Source: Planctomycetota bacterium (GTDB lineage Bacteria > Planctomycetota > UBA1135 > UBA2386). Taken from it: DNA of 7,810 nt. The DNA lies in the NCBI GenBank assembly GCA_023433825.1, contig JAEYTU010000370.1, forward strand, positions 1-7,810, written 5' to 3'. The notes beneath the pieces are model-generated. The model was not told where the DNA came from, made no database searches, and worked only from the letters and a program-made list of their open reading frames with translations. This document shows positions 1 to 6,678 of the stretch, piece after piece; positions within the stretch are counted from its first letter, which is position 1; every line of letters starts with the position of its first letter. The position numbers were made by a program, and so were the translations under genes.

Positions 1-3000
1 CGATCTCGACGAGACGCATCGAACCGGCGCCGTCGGGCACGTAGACGGCGACGTACGAATCGCGCGGACGCCCACTGCCGCCATCCGTCGTCACGGTGAC
101 GATCGACGTGCGTCCGTCGCCGGTCAGATCGCCGGCGAGCAACGCCGTCGGCATCCCGAGCGGCAACGCCTGCGCGACGCCGAGTGCTTCACGGAATGCG
201 CTGATGTTGACGTCGGCGTCCTGACCGGAGACGCGCGAACCGTCGTTCAGGAACACGCGCAGCCGACCGTCGCCCGCGCACGCGACGACGACGTCGAGGT
301 AGCCGTTCCCGTCCATGTCGGCGAGCAGCAGGCGCTCGGGTTGATCGCCGGCGAGCAGCACCGGGACTTCGCTCTGCGTGAACGATCGCTGCAGCCGATC
401 CTCGGCCGGGGTCGCGCCGGCGACATAGCGGTAGAAGCGCACGTGATTGCCGAGCTCCGGTCGCGAGACGTCGCCGCGAGGGACGGCGACCGCAATCTCG
501 AGTCGCGACTCCTCGCCGCCGACCTCACGAACGATGTCGCCGAGCGCGATCGCCGATGCCTGTCCGTGCACCGTCGTGACCGCCGTCGAGTTCGGCAGGT
601 GCAGCGGAAACTCGCCGCCGCCGACCGTGCTCTTCCCGCGCAGCAGCAGGACGAGCGTCTCGCCTTCGACCGGTTCGACGCCCGCCAGCGAGATCAGCGC
701 GACGAGGTCGAGCACGCCGTCACCGTCGACGTCGCCGCGGACCAATCGCGAACGCGGCCCCGGCGTTCGACCGCGTAGTCCCGGTTCGGCGAGCGTTCGC
801 AGATCGAGGTTCGAGAGCAGCGGCGAACTCTCGCCCGGCAGCAACAAGCCGATCTGCCCGTCCGTCCGCAGGAACGCGACCGCCTCGCCCTGCGTCCCGG
901 TCTGCTGCAAGCGCATCGCGACCAGCGTCTCGGGAACGAGACCCGCGATCGCCGTCGGCCCGCGCGGCGTGAAGTCGCCGAAGCCGTCGTTGCGCCAGAC
1001 CTGCAGTCCCGATGCGGTCGCCGCACAGACGTCGAGGGCGAGGCCTTCGCCCGAGGCGGGCAGTCGGCCGGTGAAGTCGCCAAGCGCCAGCCCGACGACG
1101 GCCTGGTCCGACCGCATCGCGGCGTCCGGCGCCAGCAGACGCGGGCCGGTCGCGACGACGTAGGTCGCGATCCGGTTCTCGATCACGCCGTCGACGTCGA
1201 CGCGATGCAGGACGAACACGCCGTCGGTCGCCGTTCCGCTCGTCGTCGCCGGCGCGAGTTCGTCGCTGGCGAGCCCGGTGATCGACTCGATCCGCTCGAC
1301 CGTCGGCTCGACGGCATCCTGCAACTCGGCGAACGCGTCCTGCGTCCGTTTCAGCAACCGCAGCGGTGACGTCGAACGCCCGCTCATCGCGACGACGAGC
1401 TCCGGTGCCCGGTCGCCGTCGAGGTCGCGACCGAGCGACGCGACGATCGATTCGGTCGCATTCGTCAGCGTCCAGAGCGTCCGCGCCGACGGCGCGCCAT
1501 AGCGCTTCGCCGCTTCGGGCTCGGCCACCGCGACCGCCGGCGGTGTCTGCAAGGACGGCGGTTCGCCTGCGAACACGAGCGCGATCGCACGCGGCGGCGC
1601 GCTGGCGTCGCCGCACGCGTGCACGCCGACGACCGTCGACGGGACCGTGTGGAAGTACCCGGGAAGCGCGATCGGGATCGACTGACCGAGGTCGAACGTG
1701 CCGTCGCCGCGCCCGTACAGCGTGACGAGCACCGGCGAGTCCCCGCCGCGCGCGAAGACGAGGTCGGGCACGTCGTCGCCGTCGAGGTCGGCGATCTCCA
1801 TCGCGTCGAACGGCCCCGGCGCCGCCATCGTCAGCGAGATCGTCGAGAACCCCATCCCGCCACCGTTCGGCGGCGTCGCGAGGAAGACCTTCGGCAACAC
1901 GTCGTTCGCCGAACGGTCCGGCAGCACGACGACGTCGATGTCGCCGTCGCCGTCGAGATCGGCGCTGCGACTGATCGCCGCGCGGTTCGTGTCGCCGAGC
2001 CCGAAGTCGTGGACGAATGCGAGCGGCGGCGCCGGCGCGGCTTGCCCACGGACGACCGTGTGCTCGGCGCGATTGCCGCTGCCCTGATTGACGACGAGCA
2101 GATCGGCGACTCCGTCACGGTCGAAGTCGCCAGCCGCGAGACTGCGCGGTTCGCGTTGTGCGGCGTTCGCCTGACTCGCCGCGTCGAGCGCGCGGTTGAA
2201 GCGCAGGAACATCCCGTTCTGGTCGGAGCGCAGCAGCTGCAGTCGCGGAATGCCGGCGCCGACCGAGACGGTCGCGATGTCGGGCGCGCCGACGCCGTCG
2301 AGCGGCGCGACGACGAACGCACTCGGACGTTCGGGCAGCAACGCCCCGCGCGGACCGAACGTCGGATCGCGATGGCCGTACGCGATCGCGCTGCGGACCT
2401 CGGTCACTGCGATCTCGTCGGGGCCGCTGCCGAGGCGCACCTTCAAGACGACGTCGGCACTCCCGGCGCGACCGTCGGGCGACGGCGGCAGCGTGAACAC
2501 GAGTCGACTCAGCGACGACAGGTCGGGACGCAGCAGACCGGCCGGCACGACAGCGCGGCGACCGCCTTTCTCGATCTCGAGCGTGACGCGCGTGAAGTCG
2601 AGCGGCGGCGGCGCACCGGCCTCGTAGTTCAACGGGACGAGGCCTTGACCGAACAGCGTCACGAGCGTTCCACCGTCGGTGACACCTTCGCGCGGCAGCG
2701 CGGCCGTGATCGCCGGTTGGAAGAACACGCGATCGACGACCGTGGACTGCCCGGCGCGCGCGTCGACGACGGCGACGACGGCGCGGACCGGCGCCGTGCT
2801 CTGTGGTGCGAGGCCCTGGACGAGGTACGCGCCGGTCGACGGCTCTTCGGTGACCGACACGGCGTCGACGGTCTGCAGCAGCAGTTGCGTCGGGTCCGTC
2901 GGATTCGGAGTCGCGAACTGGATCCGGACGTCCCGGAGCGCCGTCGATCGCAGCGCGCGGACGCGGAACGTGATCGGCGTTCCGCCGAGGACCGACACGA

Positions 3001-3523
3001 ACGCGTTCGACCCGCCGCCCGGCGGCAGCACGAGCGACGCGCGCGGCTGCCGGAGCAGCGTGAACGGCACCGGTGCCGCGACTTCGCGACCTTGCACGAA
3101 CACCGCCAACTGCGCCGTCACGTCGGCCGCGCTCGGATCGGCGACGCGACTCAGGATCTGCGTGTTGCCTTCGACGAAGCCGACGCGCACGACGTCGGGA
3201 TCCGACGACAACAGGATCGGGTTCGGCTGCGACTCGACGACGCCGAGCGCGCGCAACTCGATCCGAATGCTCTGCGAGTCGGGGACGACGACGTTGCGCA
3301 GCAACAGCGTCCGCGTCTGCAGCGAACCGATCGCGTTGACCAACGGCGCTTCGGGCTGGTCGACCGTGAATTCCGGCACGCGCGCCGGCGGCGCGGGCGG
3401 CGTCGAACGTCCGCGGCTGCCGAGGATCCCGCCGGTGATCGCGCCCGCGCCGCATGCGGCGAACAGGGCGGACGCGACGACGACGAGGAGCGCAGCGCGG
3501 GGAACGGTCGAGCGGAAGAGCAC
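1..3523 (-). CDS. Large FG-GAP/VCBS repeat lipoprotein with IPT/TIG-like domain (C-terminus beyond window)
   Basis: The frame is open from GTG 3523 to the left edge (1174 codons, no stop; I translated it completely). It starts with a lipoprotein signal: basic n-region (R4, R9), hydrophobic core about residues 10-23, and lipobox L-F-A-A-C with Cys24. A Gly/Pro-rich linker follows to about residue 40. Residues about 40-270 look like beta-sandwich (Ig-like) sequence of alternating Val/Leu/Thr. Residues about 275-382 resemble an IPT/TIG domain, with a GGTLVTLFGQG core. From about residue 400 onward come FG-GAP/VCBS repeats. An in-frame TAA just upstream of GTG leaves no earlier start; there is no clear Shine-Dalgarno. 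The gene starts 17 bases after the tlpA-like stop, so the two are probably co-transcribed. Cysteines are few (24, 637, 833, 1082). Expected location is a membrane surface; the function is unknown, with adhesion, polysaccharide binding or scaffolding typical of the fold. The family is confident, the role is not. Confidence 0.88.
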   Translation of the reverse strand, partial: MLFRSTVPRAALLVVVASALFAACGAGAITGGILGSRGRSTPPAPPARVPEFTVDQPEAPLVNAIGSLQTRTLLLRNVVVPDSQSIRIELRALGVVESQPNPILLSSDPDVVRVGFVEGNTQILSRVADPSAADVTAQLAVFVQGREVAAPVPFTLLRQPRASLVLPPGGGSNAFVSVLGGTPITFRVRALRSTALRDVRIQFATPNPTDPTQLLLQTVDAVSVTEEPSTGAYLVQGLAPQSTAPVRAVVAVVDARAGQSTVVDRVFFQPAITAALPREGVTDGGTLVTLFGQGLVPLNYEAGAPPPLDFTRVTLEIEKGGRRAVVPAGLLRPDLSSLSRLVFTLPPSPDGRAGSADVVLKVRLGSGPDEIAVTEVRSAIAYGHRDPTFGPRGALLPERPSAFVVAPLDGVGAPDIATVSVGAGIPRLQLLRSDQNGMFLRFNRALDAASQANAAQREPRSLAAGDFDRDGVADLLVVNQGSGNRAEHTVVRGQAAPAPPLAFVHDFGLGDTNRAAISRSADLDGDGDIDVVVLPDRSANDVLPKVFLATPPNGGGMGFSTISLTMAAPGPFDAMEIADLDGDDVPDLVFARGGDSPVLVTLYGRGDGTFDLGQSIPIALPGYFHTVPSTVVGVHACGDASAPPRAIALVFAGEPPSLQTPPAVAVAEPEAAKRYGAPSARTLWTLTNATESIVASLGRDLDGDRAPELVVAMSGRSTSPLRLLKRTQDAFAELQDAVEPTVERIESITGLASDELAPATTSGTATDGVFVLHRVDVDGVIENRIATYVVATGPRLLAPDAAMRSDQAVVGLALGDFTGRLPASGEGLALDVCAATASGLQVWRNDGFGDFTPRGPTAIAGLVPETLVAMRLQQTGTQGEAVAFLRTDGQIGLLLPGESSPLLSNLDLRTLAEPGLRGRTPGPRSRLVRGDVDGDGVLDLVALISLAGVEPVEGETLVLLLRGKSTVGGGEFPLHLPNSTAVTTVHGQASAIALGDIVREVGGEESRLEIAVAVPRGDVSRPELGNHVRFYRYVAGATPAEDRLQRSFTQSEVPVLLAGDQPERLLLADMDGNGYLDVVVACAGDGRLRVFLNDGSRVSGQDADVNISAFREALGVAQALPLGMPTALLAGDLTGDGRTSIVTVTTDGGSGRPRDSYVAVYVPDGAGSMRLVEI
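2..2326 (-). repeat. FG-GAP/VCBS repeat array, predicted beta-propeller with acidic Ca-binding-type loops
   Basis: These are protein-level repeats inside the lipoprotein, residues about 400 to 1174. Acidic loops of the form DxDxDGxxD, each followed by a hydrophobic strand, begin near residues 466, 522, 579, 700, 931 and 1069. Degenerate versions occur near 409, 776, 816 and 1132. The first spacings are 56-57 residues, the usual size of one FG-GAP blade, and later gaps contain worn copies. At DNA level, near-identical 15-16 base segments encoding DLDGD recur at 1412-1427, 1775-1790 and 1946-1960. Integrin-type propellers bind calcium through such loops; calcium binding here is inferred from the motif. 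Confidence 0.82.
3452..3523 (-). other. Lipoprotein signal peptide with lipobox (Sec/SPII type)
   Basis: The first 24 codons of the FG-GAP gene encode a short basic n-region, a hydrophobic run AALLVVVASALFAA, and Cys24 followed by Gly. The -3 position is Phe with Leu at -4, a tolerated but not ideal lipobox. There is no twin-arginine motif, so Sec export is expected, followed by lipidation and signal peptidase II cleavage before Cys24. Residue 25 onward (Gly-Ala-Gly) gives no Asp+2 retention signal of the Escherichia coli kind. Whether the protein reaches an outer membrane cannot be told from this. Confidence 0.75.
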
Positions 3524-3540
3524 GGGTCGAAAAGGTTAGC

Positions 3541-4101
3541 TCACGGCAACGCCGACCGCAGGGACTCGATCGTCTGCGCGCCGCGCAGCGCGCGCACGAC
3601 GTTGCCGTTGCCATCGAGCACGTAGGTGACCGGAGTGATGTTCGTCCAGCCTGCACCGTGAAAACGTTCGGCCAGCGCGGCGTCGGCCCAGACGACTGGA
3701 TGGCGGAAGGCGGCGCGTTCGAGCGTCGTCGCGCTCTCGGTCGCGGGATAACCCTGCAAGCGATCGACGAACACGCCGACGACGGCGACCTTCGCCGGAT
3801 CGACCTCGGCCGCGAACGCGCGGATCGCCGGCTTCTCGCGCTCGCAGGTCGGACATCGCGAGCGGAAGAAGTTCAGGACGACGGTCTTGCCGCGCAGCGT
3901 CGACAGATCGAGTCGACCACCGTCGGTCGTCTCGAGATCGAACGTGATCGGCTTGCCGATCGAGTCCTGAATGCGCGCGTTCGTGTACCAGCGCAGGCCG
4001 AACATCGTGCCTTCGTAGACGGTCACGAGACCACCGACGACGACCAGCACGAGACCGATCGTTCGCAGTGACGATCGCGGTTGGGAAACTTCTTCCGACA
4101 T
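3541..4101 (-). CDS. Membrane-anchored TlpA/ResA-like thioredoxin-fold protein
   Basis: The product has 186 residues. An uncleaved N-terminal anchor (hydrophobic about 15-30, after a short polar cytoplasmic tail) holds a redoxin domain outside the membrane. From about residue 49 the layout is that of TlpA/AhpC-TSA proteins: a GKPITFDLETTDG entry, LSTLRGKTVVLNFF strand, then the redox motif C83-P-T-C86 followed by EREKP. The cis-proline lies in N-I-T-P157. A D-G-N-G turn and final helix complete the fold. The residue before Cys83 is Arg rather than the Trp common in TlpA/ResA. Family members reduce or oxidise exported thiols, for example in cytochrome c maturation, or act as dedicated partners of an exported protein. 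The substrate is unknown here; the downstream lipoprotein is a positional candidate. The ATG overlaps an ATG on the other strand. Family assignment is firm, function only general. Confidence 0.9.
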   Translation of the reverse strand: MSEEVSQPRSSLRTIGLVLVVVGGLVTVYEGTMFGLRWYTNARIQDSIGKPITFDLETTDGGRLDLSTLRGKTVVLNFFRSRCPTCEREKPAIRAFAAEVDPAKVAVVGVFVDRLQGYPATESATTLERAAFRHPVVWADAALAERFHGAGWTNITPVTYVLDGNGNVVRALRGAQTIESLRSALP

Positions 4102-4150
4102 GAGGCGGCCTCGGTATGTTCCGCCGCCTGCATTCGCGGGCGGTTGGTCA
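4102..4150. promoter_or_regulatory. Short divergent intergenic region; possible bidirectional promoter
   Basis: These 49 bases separate the tlpA-like ATG (minus) from the preferred GTG start of mqnA (plus), so promoters for both directions must lie here or inside the neighbouring coding starts. The only AT-leaning element is TATGTT at 4115-4120. On the plus strand it would be a 4/6 match to a -10 box, with TTCCGA at 4093-4098 as a poor -35 at 16-base spacing. I see no convincing box for the minus direction, no operator-like inverted repeat and no riboswitch. The promoter role comes from gene arrangement and is weakly supported by sequence. Confidence 0.25.
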
Positions 4151-4930
4151 GTGACGACAAGGATCGGCGGTGTCCAGTACGGAGTCGGCGCCCCGCTTCT
4201 GGCAGGGTTGGCCGAGGATCCGTCGGTGCGCTTCGTCGCCGACGTGCCGACCCGACTGATCGAGCGACTGCGCGCCGGCGACCTCGATGCAGCGCTGGTC
4301 TCGTCGATCGAGGCGTTCCGCGGCGCAGGCTATCGAGTCGCCCCCGGCCTCGCGATCGCTTGTCGCGGACCGGTTCGCAGCGTGCGGGCGTTCCGCCGCC
4401 GCGACGTGCCGATCCGCAGCGTCGGGCTCGACTCGGGCAGCGAGACCTCGGTCGCGCTGCTGAAGGTCTTGCTGCGTGAGCGCCTCGGCGCGACGGCGCC
4501 GACGTTCGAACGGATCGAGCCGACACGCACGCCCGATCGACTGCCCCACGATCTGGTCCTGTTGATCGGCGACTGCGGGTTGCACGCCGACGCCGGCGAA
4601 CGCGAGGCGCTCGACCTCGGCGCGCTGTGGCACGAGTGGACCGGGTTGCCGTTCGTGTTCGCGTTGTGGCTGCTCGCGCCCGGCGCCGACGCCGCTCGCG
4701 TCGTCCCACGGCTGCGCGCCGCGCGCGCGCGCGCGATCGCAGACCGGATCGAGGACGGCACCGGCGGCGCGATCCACTACACGTTCGGCGACGACGAGCG
4801 CCGCGGACTGCTGCGATTCCGCGACGAAGCGGTTCGACTCGGGCTCGCGCCGGGCGACGTCGCGCCTACGTTCCTCGACTTCCACCAAGAGACGGTCCCC
4901 ACGAAGGGATCGGACCTGCACCATGACTGA
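4151..4930 (+). CDS. mqnA: MqnA, chorismate dehydratase family (futalosine menaquinone pathway)
   Basis: MqnA dehydrates chorismate to 3-[(1-carboxyvinyl)oxy]benzoate, the first step of the futalosine route to menaquinone, in the cytoplasm. GTG 4151 gives 259 residues and places TTRIGGVQYG exactly where family members begin. ATG 4100, in frame, would add 17 unmatched residues and overlap the divergent gene's start codon. Conserved segments are ALVSSIEAF, AIACRGPVRSV, LDSGSETSVAL, LLIGD and the strong LDLGALWHEWTGLPFVFALWL block. The early motif is unusual: V-Q-Y-G-V-G-A-P-L stands where V-S-Y-L-N-T-K-P-L is typical, so the conserved Asn is Val12. MqnD is a related alternative, but the blocks named here fit MqnA better. 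The stop overlaps the topoisomerase VI B start by 8 bases. No strong Shine-Dalgarno is visible. Assignment to the family is firm; chorismate as substrate is probable rather than certain given the changed motif. Confidence 0.85.
   Translation: MTTRIGGVQYGVGAPLLAGLAEDPSVRFVADVPTRLIERLRAGDLDAALVSSIEAFRGAGYRVAPGLAIACRGPVRSVRAFRRRDVPIRSVGLDSGSETSVALLKVLLRERLGATAPTFERIEPTRTPDRLPHDLVLLIGDCGLHADAGEREALDLGALWHEWTGLPFVFALWLLAPGADAARVVPRLRAARARAIADRIEDGTGGAIHYTFGDDERRGLLRFRDEAVRLGLAPGDVAPTFLDFHQETVPTKGSDLHHD
4720..4735. repeat. Alternating (CG)8 dinucleotide tract inside mqnA
   Basis: Sixteen bases of uninterrupted alternating C and G lie within mqnA and encode an Ala/Arg run in the C-terminal helix region. 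Such tracts can adopt left-handed (Z) DNA under negative supercoiling and can slip during replication. The reading frame is intact here. Confidence 0.9.
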
Positions 4931-6671
4931 CGGATCCAAGCAAGCGAGCTTGTTCGACGCGGCGTCGGACACCGGCGACGAAGCGCCGACGAAGGGCGCG
5001 AAGCCCCAGAAGGGCGACGCCGGCGAAAAGGGTTCTCGTGGTGGCAACGCCGCCGAACGGATGGCGGCGAAGCAGCGCGAGATCTCGGTGTCGGAGTTCT
5101 TCACGAAGAACCGCCACCTGCTCGGCTTCGACTCGCCGCGGAAGGCGCTGCTGACCGCCGTCAAGGAAGCCGTCGACAACAGCCTCGACGCGTGCGAGGA
5201 GGCGCGCATCGTTCCGGAGCTGATCGTCGAGATCGTTCCGGTCGCGACGCGCGAGAACACGTTCACGATGGTCGTCGAGGACAACGGCCCCGGCATCGTC
5301 CCGAAGCAGGTCCCGAACGTGTTCGGGCGATTGCTGTACGGATCGAAGTTCCACCGACTGCGCCAGAGCCGCGGTCAGCAGGGGATCGGGATCGCGGCGG
5401 CCGGGATGTACTCGCAACTGACGACCGGCAATCCGATGCGGGTGCAGAGCCGGATCAGCCGGCGCGCGATCCCGTACGCGTTCACGGTCCGGATGGACAC
5501 GGCGCGCAACAAGCCGGAATGGACCGAGAAGGCGATCGAGTGGGACAAGGAGCACGGCACGCGCGTCGAGATCGATCTCGAGGGCGAGTACCGGCGTGGC
5601 CAGCGCAGTGTCGAGGAGTTCCTGAAGCTCGTCGCGTTGGCCAATCCGCACGTGCGGATCACGTTCAAGGATCCGGCCGGCAATCCGTCGGTCTACGAGC
5701 GCGCGACGACGGAACTGCCGAAGGAGACCGAAGAGATCAAGCCGCACCCGCACGGCGTCGAACTCGGGCAGCTGATCAAGATGCTGCAGGAGACCGAGGA
5801 GAAGTGGGTCAGCCTGTTCTTGCAGCGCGACTTCTCGCGCGTCGGGCCGAAGGTCGCGATCGACATCTGCAAGCTCGCGAAGATCAGTGAGCGCGCGCAT
5901 CCGAAGTCGGTGGCGAAGGAAGACGCCGACAAGCTGAAGCGCGCGATCGAGGCGACGAAGATCATGGCCCCGCCGATGTCGTGCATCGCGGCGATCGGCG
6001 AGGAACTGCTGCTGAAGGGACTGCGGAAGGAGGTCGAGGCCGACTTCTACGCCGCGACGTCGCGCAGCCCGGTCGTCTATCGCGGGCGGCCGTTCCTGGT
6101 CGAGGTCGGCATCGCGTACGGCAAGCCCGGCGAGATGATGGACGTCACCGACACCGGCAAGATCGTCGCGTCGAGCAAGAAGGTCGAGAACCAGGAGGCG
6201 CTGATCGGCGCCGCGGACGATCCGGCGCGATTGATCCGCTACGCCAATCGCGTCCCGCTGCTGTTTCAGCAGTCGGCGTGCGCGATCACGAAGTCGGTCA
6301 TCGCGACGAACTGGAAGACGTACGGGTTGCAGCAGCCGCGAAACTCACTGCCGATCGCACCGATGGTGATCATGGTTCACATCGCGTCGGTGTGGGTGCC
6401 GTTCACGTCGGAGTCGAAGGAGGCGATCGCCGGGTACGACGAGATCTTCAAGGAGATCCGTCTCGCGCTGCAGGACTGCGCCCGCAAGCTCGGGTCGTAT
6501 CTGCGCAAGAGCCGCAAGATCTCGAACGAGTTCAAGAAGCGCGGCGTGATCGAGAAGTACATCCCGCACATCGGCCAGGCGCTGAAGGACATCCTCGCGC
6601 TCGACGACGCAGCGGTGGACAAGACCGTGACGAACCTGACCGAAGTCCTGGAACGCAGCCGGAAACTCTGA
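4923..6671 (+). CDS. top6B: DNA topoisomerase VI subunit B (type IIB, ATPase subunit)
   Basis: This is the GHKL ATPase subunit of an A2B2 enzyme that passes one duplex through another to relax and decatenate DNA. It has 582 residues, longer than archaeal proteins (about 530) because of a polar tail of about 50 residues with QASLF at 7-11. The core starts at ISVSEFF, as in archaea. ATP-site motifs: E82 and N86 in KEAVDNSLDA, D120-N-G-P-G124, and the lid G151-Q-Q-G-I-G156. A helix-two-turn-helix region follows (about 273-345), then the transducer, with the conserved Lys of W464-K465-T-Y-G-L that reaches the ATP gamma-phosphate. The C-terminus ends at a helical region with no added Ig-like domain. 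The start overlaps mqnA by 8 bases; a purine run at 4903-4909 sits rather far upstream as ribosome site. All catalytic residues are present, so it is expected to be active. Close similarity to archaeal sequences suggests old transfer. Confidence 0.96.
   Translation: MTDGSKQASLFDAASDTGDEAPTKGAKPQKGDAGEKGSRGGNAAERMAAKQREISVSEFFTKNRHLLGFDSPRKALLTAVKEAVDNSLDACEEARIVPELIVEIVPVATRENTFTMVVEDNGPGIVPKQVPNVFGRLLYGSKFHRLRQSRGQQGIGIAAAGMYSQLTTGNPMRVQSRISRRAIPYAFTVRMDTARNKPEWTEKAIEWDKEHGTRVEIDLEGEYRRGQRSVEEFLKLVALANPHVRITFKDPAGNPSVYERATTELPKETEEIKPHPHGVELGQLIKMLQETEEKWVSLFLQRDFSRVGPKVAIDICKLAKISERAHPKSVAKEDADKLKRAIEATKIMAPPMSCIAAIGEELLLKGLRKEVEADFYAATSRSPVVYRGRPFLVEVGIAYGKPGEMMDVTDTGKIVASSKKVENQEALIGAADDPARLIRYANRVPLLFQQSACAITKSVIATNWKTYGLQQPRNSLPIAPMVIMVHIASVWVPFTSESKEAIAGYDEIFKEIRLALQDCARKLGSYLRKSRKISNEFKKRGVIEKYIPHIGQALKDILALDDAAVDKTVTNLTEVLERSRKL
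4941..4955 (+). other. Candidate sliding-clamp-binding motif QASLF in the topoisomerase VI B N-terminal tail
   Basis: Codons 7-11 of subunit B read Gln-Ala-Ser-Leu-Phe. The bacterial beta-clamp-binding pentapeptide is roughly Q-L/x-S/D-L-F, normally in a flexible tail. Here it sits at the very N-terminus, followed by about 40 polar, Gly/Lys/Asp/Ala-rich residues before the folded ATPase domain. The motif is short and a chance match is possible, so this remains a prediction. Confidence 0.45.
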
Positions 6672-6673
6672 GG
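6670..6673 (+). promoter_or_regulatory. Ribosome binding site GAGG for topoisomerase VI subunit A
   Basis: GAGG overlaps the TGA of subunit B and lies five bases before ATG 6679. It is the best-placed Shine-Dalgarno-like sequence in the window, and it supports this start and coupled translation of the two subunits in equal amounts. Confidence 0.6.
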
Positions 6674-6678
6674 CGACG

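Noticed and set aside
3524..3540. Possible terminator or promoter between the TlpA-like gene and the lipoprotein gene
   Set aside because: Only 17 bases, with no hairpin and no promoter-like boxes. A transcribed junction is the simpler reading.
1619..3625. A 668-codon open frame on the plus strand opposite the lipoprotein, and other long open frames (2115-3656 minus, 4148-5296 minus, 6532-7707 minus)
   Set aside because: Their products are Arg/Asp/Ala-rich low-complexity sequence with no family motif. They lie over genes with clear domains in another frame. Such shadows are expected where GC-rich codons deplete stops in the other frames.
4100..4150. N-terminal extension of MqnA from ATG 4100
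   Set aside because: The 17 added residues are Pro/Arg-rich and unlike the family, and their start codon overlaps the divergent start. GTG 4151 places the first conserved strand at the N-terminus.
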